Assembly (NCBI GenBank): GCA_027531565.1 | Contig: JAPZSB010000007.1 | Span: forward strand, 248,001 to 312,000 | From: Beijerinckiaceae bacterium | GTDB lineage: Bacteria > Pseudomonadota > Alphaproteobacteria > Rhizobiales > Beijerinckiaceae | DNA length: 64,000 bases | Direction: 5' to 3' | Shown: positions 8,568-16,889 of the stretch, piece after piece | Layout of the letters: each line of letters starts with the position of its first letter | Numbering within the stretch: the stretch's first letter is position 1 | Notes under the pieces: model-generated | The model's database searches: none | The model's input: the letters and a program-made list of their open reading frames with translations, nothing else | Told to the model about the DNA's origin: nothing | Program-made: the position numbers and the translations under genes

Positions 8568-9406
8568 CGGATGTCCTGTTTCCCAAGGGGCGGTTCGTCC
8601 CGGTTGAATCGCTCGACTCCATCGCCTGGGCGCCGCTGACGCAGTATTCCGGGATCCTGCCGCTCGACCTGGTGCCGCTGTCGGATACCGAGCTTCTCAA
8701 TGCCGCGCATTATGCCCTGCTGGGCGTGCATGTTTCCCGCACCTATCCGGCCGAACCGATCGTGGCGCTGCTGCTCAATCCGGACCTTGCGCGGGCCACT
8801 CCGCTCGATGCCGGAGGGCGATGGATGGCGCCCTACACGCCGCTCGCGCTGCGACTCCTGCCGTTCAGCCCGGCCCGGAACGGCAGCATCCTGTTCTGCG
8901 AGGCCTTTGCTGGCCCGCCCGGAGCATCGCCCCACCGCGTCCGGGATCCCGGCGGAGCCCAGACGCCGGAGTTCCGCAATGTCGTGGAGCTCGGCCGCCT
9001 GCTGGCGCAGGGCGTGCGCCGGCTTTCGGATGCCGCCCGGGTGCTGCTGGCTGCGGATCTGCTCATTCCGCTCGAACCGCTGGACAGCCATCCCGGCGAG
9101 CGGTTCCTCGTCATCAATGCCAATGCCCTCGGGGCCCTGCCTCCGTCGCGGGCCGCCGGGCTGACGACGATGGGCATGCTTCCACTGGAGCTTGCCGCCG
9201 CAAGCCTGTTCTCCCTCCGGTACCGGAAGCGCCGGATCGTGCAGGCTCCGGTCACCGCCCAGGCACCGGTTGATATTCTTGCGCGGAACCCGCAAGACCG
9301 GCTGGGTTCGCCGCTGCCGGACAACCTCACCCAGATTTACGAGCTGGATTCGAGCCTGCTGTTCTCGCTCGAGAGCTTTGCCAGCGCGAAGGACCGTGCC
9401 GAATGA
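8564..9406 (+). CDS. SapC-like protein, second of a pair
   Basis: A 280-residue protein. The segment from ~46 to 100 fits the SapC pattern better than its neighbour: ALLGVHVSRTYPAEPIVALL, then GGRWMAPYTPLALRLLPF, which parallels the family's GRW..aYiPa..RryPF block. The C-terminal half includes a helical stretch and a Leu-rich region. No signal peptide or membrane segment is evident, so it is probably cytoplasmic. It overlaps the upstream SapC-like gene and the downstream glycosyltransferase by ATGA four-base overlaps, forming a tightly coupled trio. The biochemical role of SapC proteins is not established; a link to surface-layer assembly is inferred from context. Confidence 0.65.
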   Translation: MTDVLFPKGRFVPVESLDSIAWAPLTQYSGILPLDLVPLSDTELLNAAHYALLGVHVSRTYPAEPIVALLLNPDLARATPLDAGGRWMAPYTPLALRLLPFSPARNGSILFCEAFAGPPGASPHRVRDPGGAQTPEFRNVVELGRLLAQGVRRLSDAARVLLAADLLIPLEPLDSHPGERFLVINANALGALPPSRAAGLTTMGMLPLELAAASLFSLRYRKRRIVQAPVTAQAPVDILARNPQDRLGSPLPDNLTQIYELDSSLLFSLESFASAKDRAE

Positions 9407-10698
9407 GTTCGCTGGATATCCTGTTCGTCCATAACAATTTTCCGGCACAGTTCCGCAATCTGGCCGAGCAGTTCTCCACCTTTCCCGGCATCCGCGTCCG
9501 GGCGATCGGCGCCATGGGCGCACCCTCCCTGCCCGGCATCGAGACGATCCGGTACGGCATGCGCCCCGTGCCCCGGGCGCGCTGCCACCCGTTCGCCCAG
9601 CGCTTCGACCTTGAATGCCGCAGGGCGGAAATGGTCCTGTACGAGGCGATCCAGCTCCGCCAGGAGGGCTTCTCGCCGCGCGTGATCTATGTCCATCCCG
9701 GCTGGGGCGAGGCACTCCCGCTCCGCTCGGTCTTTCCGCATGCCACCATCTGCGCCTATGCCGAATTCTACTACGCCGCCCGTGGACGCGATGTCGGGTT
9801 CGATACCGAGTTCGACACGTTCGGCGTCGATGGCGATGTCCGCATCACGCTCAGGAATGCCGGCACGCTGCTGGCGCTTGCCGAGGCCGACTACGCCATC
9901 TCCCCGATGCGCTGGCAGAAATCGGTCTTCCCGCCGGAATTCCACTCGAAGATCCATGTCGTGCATGACGGGATGGATTTCGGGACGCTGACGCCGGATC
10001 ATGGCCAGCGGGGTCTCTCGATCCAGGGGCTTCACCTGACGGCAGAGGACGAGGTGATCACCTTCGTCTCGCGCAATCTCGAACCCTATCGCGGGTTCCA
10101 CATCTTCATGCGGGCCCTGCCCGAAATCCTGAAGGCCCGGCCGCGGGCCCATGTCCTGATCCTCGGGGATGACGGGGTGTCCTACGGAGCTCCTCCCCGC
10201 GAGCATGGCAGCTGGCGCATGGCGATGCTCGCCGAGATTGCCGGCCAGATCGATTTCCAGCGGGTGCATTTCCTCGGCTGGACCCATTATGACGACTATC
10301 TGGCCGTGCTGAGGCGGTCAGATGCCCATATCTACCTGACCTATCCGTTCGTGCTGTCCTGGTCGATGCTCGAGGCCATGGCCATGGAATGCCTGATCAT
10401 TGGATCGGATACGGCGCCGGTCTCCGAAGTCGTGACCGCCGGCTATAACGGGGTGCTTGTGCCGTTCTTTTCGCCCCAGGCGCTGAGCGAGCAGGTGATC
10501 GAGGTGCTGGCGAACCCGAAGCGCTTTGCCCGGTTGCGCAAGGCGGCGCGGACCAGCGTTGTCACACGCTATGATTTCAGGCGGAATATCTGGCCGAAAC
10601 ATGTCGATCTTCTCCGGCGCTATTGTCGCGACGAGGCCCTGATCACACGGGTGCAGGGAGACATGCCGGCTCAACCGGCGCGGGAAGACAGCCTGTAG
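9403..10698 (+). CDS. GT4-family glycosyltransferase
   Basis: A 431-residue GT-B fold enzyme expected to transfer a sugar from a nucleotide donor. The N-terminal acceptor half starts DILFVHNNFPAQFRNLAEQF. The donor half begins near residue 225 with ITFVSRNLEPYRGFHIFMRA, a GT4 hallmark. It contains FLGWTHYDDYLAVLRRSDAH and the helix VLSWSMLEAMAMECLIIGSD, with the usual EAMA acidic box. The start codon overlaps the preceding stop by ATGA. Its 3' end overlaps the convergent GT2 gene by 28 bases. Context suggests it decorates the surface protein or builds the associated glycan; the sugar is not deducible. Confidence 0.9.
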   Translation: MSSLDILFVHNNFPAQFRNLAEQFSTFPGIRVRAIGAMGAPSLPGIETIRYGMRPVPRARCHPFAQRFDLECRRAEMVLYEAIQLRQEGFSPRVIYVHPGWGEALPLRSVFPHATICAYAEFYYAARGRDVGFDTEFDTFGVDGDVRITLRNAGTLLALAEADYAISPMRWQKSVFPPEFHSKIHVVHDGMDFGTLTPDHGQRGLSIQGLHLTAEDEVITFVSRNLEPYRGFHIFMRALPEILKARPRAHVLILGDDGVSYGAPPREHGSWRMAMLAEIAGQIDFQRVHFLGWTHYDDYLAVLRRSDAHIYLTYPFVLSWSMLEAMAMECLIIGSDTAPVSEVVTAGYNGVLVPFFSPQALSEQVIEVLANPKRFARLRKAARTSVVTRYDFRRNIWPKHVDLLRRYCRDEALITRVQGDMPAQPAREDSL

Positions 10699-12794
10699 AC
10701 CTGAAGGCCCCGTTCGCGCGCAGGGCCAATGCGGGGGTCGAAGCGGCCATAGAGGCGGTCGGGCGCCAGCAAGGCACCGATGCCCGCGCGATCGAGCCAT
10801 TGATCGAAACCTTCCTGACCGATCGATCCGCAGCCGAGAATTCCGCACTCGAGCAGCAGCGGAACTTCCCGCGCAAGCGATACCGGGTCCAGCAGCACGA
10901 GGCGGAGGCCGGCCCGCCGGCCCGCGAGGGCGCGGAGACCCTGCTCGGACCGCTTCGTCAGGGTTGGCGCAAGGATCCCGACGGCTCCGGAAAGACCTTC
11001 CGGCAGGACGGGCAGTGGCGGTGCCTCGGGGGAGCGCACGGGCCAATGCGCGAAGGCAGGGTGCGCTTGCAGCGTCGTTCCCTCGACGGCGAGGCGCCAG
11101 CCCTGCCCCTTCGCGAGATGGGCGAGGAGGACGGCACGATCGGAGCCGGGTTCGATCAGCACGTTGAACGGGTAAGCCGGATCCAGCGACACGAAGCGCA
11201 TCGAGGCGCCATGGAGCTCGATCTGCAACGCGGCCTTCGCCGGGGCGATGCAGGCCTGCGCAATCGAGGCCGGGCACCCTCTCGGCGTGACGATCACGCC
11301 GGCGGGCGGCCCGCCGAGCAGGTAGGCCCGGGCCATGGCGGCATTCAGCCCGGCATAGGGGTGGCCTTCCACAAAGCGCTGGCTGCGGGCGAGATAATCG
11401 GGGTGGCGCTCCACCACGCGCGGCAGATTGCGCCGGATCAGGGCCTGCCGGTCGGAGCCGAAGGAGCGCGACCCGGCATGGGCCACGTAGATCCCGGGGG
11501 CGCAGGCATTCCGGAACCCGGCCGCGGCTGCACGCAGGCAGAAATCGACATCCTCGAAATAGCCGCGCTCGAAGACGCCCGAGAAGCCGCCGATCGCCTC
11601 GAAGACCGGCGAGCGCACGTAGAGGCAGAACCCGACGCCGTTGACGAGCGGGATGAGCCTGTCACCGGAGGCGGCGGCAGCAGCGGCATCGAGACGGACC
11701 AGCAAGGCATCGTCCGGCTCCGGATTGACCCGGAAATGCTCGGGAACCGAACAATCCTCGCCGTTATTCGACAGCGGGGTGAGCGTTCCGAGCCCGGCCT
11801 GGCTCCGCGCCAGGCGTTCGAGGCGGACGAGCGCACCCGGAGGCAGCGTCGCATCGGAATTCAGGATGAGCACATCCTCGTCGCGCAGGCGCAGATGCAG
11901 GCCCCGGTTCACCGATCCGGAAAAGCCGAGATTGAATTCGTTGCGCAGGAGGATCAGCCGCCCTCCGGCGGCCCGCTCGCGCAGCCTGGCGGACAGGTTC
12001 GGCTCGGGGCTGGCATCATCCACGACCACGAGGCGCATGCCGGGTTCAAGAGCAGCCTCGACACTGTCGAGGCAGCGTTCGAGCGAGGGCCAGTCCCTGT
12101 AGGCGGGGACAAGCACCATCAGCCGTCCGGCCTGCCCCGGCGCGGGGGCAAGACGCGGTGGCCGGTCCGGCAGAAGCACCTGCGGCATGCAGAGAACCTG
12201 ATGTGACACGCCGTCCAGCCGGATGGCTTCCGCCTCGACCGGCGCCGGAACCGAGAAGGCCGCATGCTGGTCAAAGGGCAGGCCGGACACCCGTCCGGCG
12301 GATATCACATCAAGACCCCTGTCGCCCGTTCCCTCGACCACGGTCCTGAGCCGCAAGACAGGCTCGCCCCGCCACCAGGCACGCCCCTCGACCGCGGCGC
12401 CCTTCCGGCGGGCCACGACAAGCGCATCGAACCCTTCCGTCAGCAGCATGGAGAACATGGTGGAATCAGGCTGGGCGCCGGCGGCGAGGCGCAACACGAT
12501 CGCCTCACGGCGATCGGCAGGCCGCAGGAAGGCCATGACTCCGCGCGCCAGGGATTCGATTTCCGGGGCGACGCGGAACCCCGCCAGAAGATCCCGGCGG
12601 GCGCCCGCGGCATCGCCCAACCCTTCGAGCGCGGCAGCCCGGAACAGATAGGCGATCCCGGCCCCGCCATCGTCGAGCGCCAGCAGGCGATCCGCCAGCC
12701 GGAACAGGGCCGCATGGTCGCCCGATGCCTGCGCCCGCTCGATCTCGGCTTTCAGCTTCTCTGCAAAGGCTTGGAACAGCGCCGGCGCGATCAT
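10671..12794 (-). CDS. Large GT2-family glycosyltransferase
   Basis: A 707-residue protein. Residues ~1-215 are helical at first, with a TPR-like Ala/Leu pattern, then a beta-rich linker domain. The GT-A catalytic domain starts near 226 (LMVLVPAYRDWPSLERCLDSV), with VVVDDASPEPN, the DxD-like box in LILNSDATLPPG, and the acceptor-side box GYFEDVDFCLRAAAAGF. The C-terminal ~200 residues resemble a degraded GT-B-like half. ATG at 12794 overlaps the stop of the upstream methyltransferase by ATGA, so the two are coupled. It likely adds sugars such as rhamnose or hexose to a surface polysaccharide; specificity is unknown. Confidence 0.88.
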   Translation of the reverse strand: MIAPALFQAFAEKLKAEIERAQASGDHAALFRLADRLLALDDGGAGIAYLFRAAALEGLGDAAGARRDLLAGFRVAPEIESLARGVMAFLRPADRREAIVLRLAAGAQPDSTMFSMLLTEGFDALVVARRKGAAVEGRAWWRGEPVLRLRTVVEGTGDRGLDVISAGRVSGLPFDQHAAFSVPAPVEAEAIRLDGVSHQVLCMPQVLLPDRPPRLAPAPGQAGRLMVLVPAYRDWPSLERCLDSVEAALEPGMRLVVVDDASPEPNLSARLRERAAGGRLILLRNEFNLGFSGSVNRGLHLRLRDEDVLILNSDATLPPGALVRLERLARSQAGLGTLTPLSNNGEDCSVPEHFRVNPEPDDALLVRLDAAAAAASGDRLIPLVNGVGFCLYVRSPVFEAIGGFSGVFERGYFEDVDFCLRAAAAGFRNACAPGIYVAHAGSRSFGSDRQALIRRNLPRVVERHPDYLARSQRFVEGHPYAGLNAAMARAYLLGGPPAGVIVTPRGCPASIAQACIAPAKAALQIELHGASMRFVSLDPAYPFNVLIEPGSDRAVLLAHLAKGQGWRLAVEGTTLQAHPAFAHWPVRSPEAPPLPVLPEGLSGAVGILAPTLTKRSEQGLRALAGRRAGLRLVLLDPVSLAREVPLLLECGILGCGSIGQEGFDQWLDRAGIGALLAPDRLYGRFDPRIGPARERGLQVYRLSSRAG

Positions 12795-13423
12795 CCGATG
12801 AAATTCAATCCGCTTTCGGCCAGATCGAAGAGCCGATGCTTCACATCGGCCTCAGGGCCCATCGCGACGGCCCACAGATCGAATCCGGTCTCGCGCCGCG
12901 TGCGCACCTCGGTGAAGCCGGCCGCCATCAGGAGCTGCGCGAGGCGCGTATCGGTGAAGGCGGTGTGGTGTGCCATGAAGCGGTTGCCGCGCGCGATCGA
13001 GGCGCGGTGCCCGAAAATCATGTCGAGGGGCGTGATCGGGCCGGCTGGCGAACGATAGGCTTCCTGCTCGAGGCCGATCGCCAGGGCCGCCTCGAGAACC
13101 GCGGCGAAATCGGGACAGCGGATCAGCACGAAGCCATCCGGCTTCAACACGCGGCGAAACTCGGCAAAGGCCTGCGGCACCTCGTGATCGAACAGGTGCT
13201 CGATATTGTGCGACGACCAGACGGCCGAAACGCTCGCATCGGCGACATGCCCGGCCATGTCGGTGATCGAACAGAGGATGTCCGGATCGACAGCCGGATC
13301 AAGATCGAGACGGATTTCCCGCCAGCGCGCGGGATGGCGGAAGGCCGGGTGAAGATGACGGAGGCCACGTGGGCCACACCCGACGTGAAGGACGGCCGCC
13401 GGCCCCGGCGAAGCATCCGCCAT
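12791..13423 (-). CDS. SAM-dependent methyltransferase (class I)
   Basis: About 210 residues with a class I methyltransferase core. The glycine-rich SAM loop VLHVGCGPRG lies near the N-terminus. RLDLDPAVDPDI is the acidic strand-2 motif. SAVWSSHNIEHLFDHEV and EFRRVLKPDGFVLIRCPD are typical motif IV/V blocks. I chose ATG at 13423; another in-frame ATG at 13483 has AGGCAGGA upstream, but the extra 20 codons have less typical third positions. It is coupled to the downstream GT2 gene and probably methylates a sugar or terminates a glycan chain; the substrate is inferred. Confidence 0.82.
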   Translation of the reverse strand: MADASPGPAAVLHVGCGPRGLRHLHPAFRHPARWREIRLDLDPAVDPDILCSITDMAGHVADASVSAVWSSHNIEHLFDHEVPQAFAEFRRVLKPDGFVLIRCPDFAAVLEAALAIGLEQEAYRSPAGPITPLDMIFGHRASIARGNRFMAHHTAFTDTRLAQLLMAAGFTEVRTRRETGFDLWAVAMGPEADVKHRLFDLAESGLNFIG

Positions 13424-13764
13424 GACCTTGGGTGTAGAGCCGCCTATCGCGTTCACTGCATTCTCCCCGGTGGAGGCAAGCATTCCTGCCTGTCTATTGG
13501 CGACATCGTTCCGTGTTGGCAAGGCCCCTGCCGGCTTTGGTACATGCACTATGGAACATATCTTGCTGCATTGCAGAAAACACTTTGGAATGTTGGTTGC
13601 ACCGCCTATACACACAGGACGTTGTCCGTCGTCGCGCCCGTCCGGACGATCCGCGCTCGATGGCAGGGTGTCGTTCGGCCGGAGCCAACGTCCAGCACGG
13701 ATTTGGACCGGCCCGGTGCCGGATTTCGTGAGCAACAGGGGCTGCTTCGGGCGCCGGGTGATCG
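13424..13764. other. Divergent intergenic region, methyltransferase to type I exporter
   Basis: A 341-base gap between a minus gene and a plus gene, AT-richer around 13530-13620. It holds a perfect CTGC-ATT-GCAG palindrome at 13566-13576 and no convincing coding frame. It must contain the exporter promoter; I could not assign -35/-10 boxes with confidence. Confidence 0.55.
13563..13578. promoter_or_regulatory. CTGCattGCAG palindrome (PhaR-like core)
   Basis: The sequence TTGCTGCATTGCAGAA contains CTGC-N3-GCAG, the form reported for PhaR-type repressors of alphaproteobacteria. It lies ~190 bases before the exporter start and ~145 before the methyltransferase start. Confidence 0.45.
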
Positions 13765-15516
13765 ATGACTTTCTTCCAGAGCCGCAACACGAAGGTGCTA
13801 CTCGACGAGTGCCGGGAGTTCATCCCGGGCCTCAGATCCCTGTTCCTGTTCTCGCTCCTGATCACGTTCCTTTCGCTCACCCCGGCCCTTCTGACGCTGC
13901 AATTCTACGACCGCGTCATGACGAGCCGGAACACGACCACCCTGTTCGTGCTGTGCCTGATCGGCGTGTTCCTTCTGGTGATCTGGACCGTGCTCGAGGA
14001 AGTCCGCATGACCGTGCTGCGCCGCATGGCGTTCCGGCTGGACGAGAAGATCAGTTCCCGCGTGTTCGATACGCTCAACCGCTTTCCGGAACTGGTCCCG
14101 GCGCAGCAATCCCACCTGCTGATCCAGGACCTTGGCAATGTCCGCGAATTCATCGGCGGAATGATGCTCATCCATGTCCTCGACACGTTATGCGTCCCGA
14201 TCCTGATTGTCGCGGCCGCCCTCCTCCATCCGCTGCTCGGCCTGCTGGCCATCGTGCTGACGGCTGTTTCCGTCGCGCTTAGCCTGCTCGCCCAGCAAGC
14301 GGCACGCGAAGACGCGATCCAGCAGGCTGCCGCCAACAACAACGCTGCCGAATTCGGCCGCACCGTCCTGAGCAACGGCGAAGCCCTTCGTGTCATGGGC
14401 ATGTTGCCGCGGCTCGTATCCCGTTGGCGGAACCATCAGGTCGATGCCATCGGATGGAACCAACTGGCCGTCGACCGCGCCCGGACCTTCACCTTCCCGC
14501 TCCGGCTCCTGCGCCACTCCACGCTGGTGATCATCAAGGTCGTGGCCGTCATTCTGTTCCTGTACGACCAGATCGGCGTGGGCGCGGTGTTTGCCTCCGT
14601 GCTGATCATCATCCGCGTGATCGGCCCGGTCGATTCCCTCGCCAATGGCTGGCGCAGCATGTGGAGCGCCAGCCTGTCGGTCGAGCGGATCGGGATCGTC
14701 CTCAACAAGGCGATGCAGCAGCCGACACCGATTCCCCTGCAGCGCCCCGATGGCGCGTTGGTGGTTTCCCGGATCGCGGTGGCGCCGCGGGGGCAGGATG
14801 CCGTGACGCTTCAGGATGTCTCGTTCACCGCCCTGCCGGGGACGGTCATCGGCGTGGTCGGTCCGTCCGGGGCCGGCAAGTCGACCTTGGCCCGCGCGCT
14901 GGTCGGCGCATGGCCGCTGGTCCGCGGATCGATCCAGCTCGACGGCAACGAACTCTCGCACTGGAACCAGGACGAGCTGGGCCGGCATATCGGCTATGTG
15001 CCACAGGAAATCGACATGCTCCCGGGCACCCTCGCGGAGAATATCGCGCGGTTCGAGCCGTTGAATCATGATAACAGCACGCGCCTGATCGAAGCCGTGA
15101 AGCTGGCGGGCATCCAGGATATCGTCAGCAAGCTGCCGGACGGTCTCTCGACCGTGATGGGTCCGGAAGGACGCGTGCTGTCCAGCGGCCAGCGCCAGCG
15201 CGTTGCCCTCGCCCGGGCGGCCTATGGCGATCCGCGCCTCGTGGTGCTCGACGAGCCGAATTCCAACATCGACTCGACCGGCGAGCAATGCCTCGCAGCA
15301 GCGATCTCGCGGTTGCGGGAAGCGGGCGCGATCGTCGTGCTGGTGACCCATCGCATGAACATGCTGACCTATTGCGACCAGGTTCTGGTGATGAATGCCG
15401 GCACCGTCCATACCTACGGTCCGCGCGAGCAGATCCTCGATCGGATCACCACATACCGGCCACAACAGCAGATTACCGATAACCGTCCGCCGGGTGATGC
15501 CCGGAACCGCGCCTGA
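13765..15516 (+). CDS. Type I secretion system permease/ATPase (PrsD/HlyB-like)
   Basis: A 583-residue inner-membrane ABC exporter that powers secretion of RTX-type substrates. Hydrophobic segments lie at ~27-45, 58-76, 132-152, 156-176, 250-270 and 272-290. The nucleotide-binding domain follows with Walker A GPSGAGKS at 366-373, Q-loop near 414, signature LSSGQ at 472-476, Walker B LVVLDEP at 492-498 and H-loop THRM near 530. There is no N-terminal C39 peptidase domain, so substrates keep their C-terminal signal. Twelve bases downstream is its membrane-fusion partner. The outer-membrane TolC component is not in the window. The RTX proteins nearby are the likely cargo. Confidence 0.95.
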   Translation: MTFFQSRNTKVLLDECREFIPGLRSLFLFSLLITFLSLTPALLTLQFYDRVMTSRNTTTLFVLCLIGVFLLVIWTVLEEVRMTVLRRMAFRLDEKISSRVFDTLNRFPELVPAQQSHLLIQDLGNVREFIGGMMLIHVLDTLCVPILIVAAALLHPLLGLLAIVLTAVSVALSLLAQQAAREDAIQQAAANNNAAEFGRTVLSNGEALRVMGMLPRLVSRWRNHQVDAIGWNQLAVDRARTFTFPLRLLRHSTLVIIKVVAVILFLYDQIGVGAVFASVLIIIRVIGPVDSLANGWRSMWSASLSVERIGIVLNKAMQQPTPIPLQRPDGALVVSRIAVAPRGQDAVTLQDVSFTALPGTVIGVVGPSGAGKSTLARALVGAWPLVRGSIQLDGNELSHWNQDELGRHIGYVPQEIDMLPGTLAENIARFEPLNHDNSTRLIEAVKLAGIQDIVSKLPDGLSTVMGPEGRVLSSGQRQRVALARAAYGDPRLVVLDEPNSNIDSTGEQCLAAAISRLREAGAIVVLVTHRMNMLTYCDQVLVMNAGTVHTYGPREQILDRITTYRPQQQITDNRPPGDARNRA

Positions 15517-15527
15517 GGGAAATCGCC

Positions 15528-16853
15528 ATGGCCAGCCCGCCTGCCTCGCTGCCCAGCCCGCCCCGCCCTTCCGACAATTGGAGCGCGGCAACCCGCGTCG
15601 GCTATCTTGTCTCGTTCGGCCTGTTCGGTGGCTTCCTGCTCTGGACGCTCCTTGCCAGCGTCGACGGCGCTGCCGTTGCGCATGGTGTCGTCTCGGCCGA
15701 GGGCAACCGGAAGACCGTCCAGCATCTCGAGGGCGGGATCGTCCAGGAGATCCTGGTTCGGGACGGGCAATCGGTGAAGGAGAACGAACTCCTGCTGCGC
15801 ATTGATCCGACGCGCTTCGATTCCCAGAACGAGATTTTCCGCAACCAGCTGGCGATCAGCCTCGCGCAGGAGGCGCGTCTCCTCGCCGAATTCAACCAAG
15901 CGGACGAGATCCGCTGGCCGCAGGAAGTGCTCGCGCGTGCGAATGATCCGGCCGTGGCGCCGGTGATCGCCGACCAGAAGCGCCTGTTCGAGAGCCGGCG
16001 GAACGCGGTTGTCCGCAATATCGGGATCGGCGATGCGCAGATCGAGCAGACCCGCAAGGAAATCGAGCAGGCGCGCAACGACATGAACACCGCGCGGGCC
16101 ACGCTCGAGCAGGTGAACTCGGAGTATGAGGGTCTGGTGCCGCTGTTCCGGCAGAAACTGGTGCCGGTCACGCGGATGGCGCCGCTGGAGCGCGAACGCC
16201 TGCGCCTGCAGGGCATCGTTTCCGGCGGCGAGATCAACATCACCAAGCTGCAGGACCGGATCGGCGAGCTTGAGTTGCGACGCCAGCAGATCCTGCAGGA
16301 TTACAAGCAGGAGGCCTCGACCCTGCTCGTCGAAGTCCGGAAGCAGATCAATGACCAGCGGCAGCAGATGGTCGTCACCTCGGACCAGCAGAAGCGCGCC
16401 GAGATCCGCGCCCCGATCAGCGGAACCGTGCAGCAGATGCGGATCTTCACGGTGGGCGGTGTCATCCGGCCGGGGGACCCGATCCTCGATATTGCCCCGG
16501 AAAACGATGACCTTGTCATCCGGGCCAAGGTTTCGCCGAATGACATCGACCGCGTTGCCCAGGGCGCCCGGGCGGAGATCAAGTTCTCGAGCCTGCGCTA
16601 TTTCGGCCGTTCGACGATCTATGCCAAGGTGCGCTCGCTCTCGCGGGACCGGCAACTCGACGAGATCAGCAAGGAACCGTATTTCGCGGCCGAACTCGTC
16701 GTTGACAACGCAACCCTGCCGGACGAGATCCGGACCAAGCTCGTTGCCGGGATCAATGCCGAGGTCTTCATCATCACGGGTGAGCGCAGTGTGGCCAGCT
16801 ACCTGCTGCAGCCGATCACGGATCGCTACGACCGTTCGATGCGCGAACGCTGA
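15528..16853 (+). CDS. HlyD/PrsE-family type I secretion adaptor
   Basis: A 441-residue periplasmic membrane-fusion protein with start ATG preceded by GAGGGAAATCGCC. It has a short cytoplasmic N-terminus and one membrane anchor at ~27-47. The first lipoyl half-motif follows (KTVQHLEGGIVQEILVRDGQ). A long coiled-coil hairpin spans ~100-300. The second lipoyl half (IRAPISGTVQQMRIFTVGG) and the C-terminal beta-barrel (ISKEPYFAAELV) complete the fold. It bridges the ABC exporter to an outer-membrane channel. The gene shares an operon with the exporter. Confidence 0.95.
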   Translation: MASPPASLPSPPRPSDNWSAATRVGYLVSFGLFGGFLLWTLLASVDGAAVAHGVVSAEGNRKTVQHLEGGIVQEILVRDGQSVKENELLLRIDPTRFDSQNEIFRNQLAISLAQEARLLAEFNQADEIRWPQEVLARANDPAVAPVIADQKRLFESRRNAVVRNIGIGDAQIEQTRKEIEQARNDMNTARATLEQVNSEYEGLVPLFRQKLVPVTRMAPLERERLRLQGIVSGGEINITKLQDRIGELELRRQQILQDYKQEASTLLVEVRKQINDQRQQMVVTSDQQKRAEIRAPISGTVQQMRIFTVGGVIRPGDPILDIAPENDDLVIRAKVSPNDIDRVAQGARAEIKFSSLRYFGRSTIYAKVRSLSRDRQLDEISKEPYFAAELVVDNATLPDEIRTKLVAGINAEVFIITGERSVASYLLQPITDRYDRSMRER

Positions 16854-16889
16854 TCCCGGCGCGACTGCCATGCCCGGGAAGGGTGCGGT

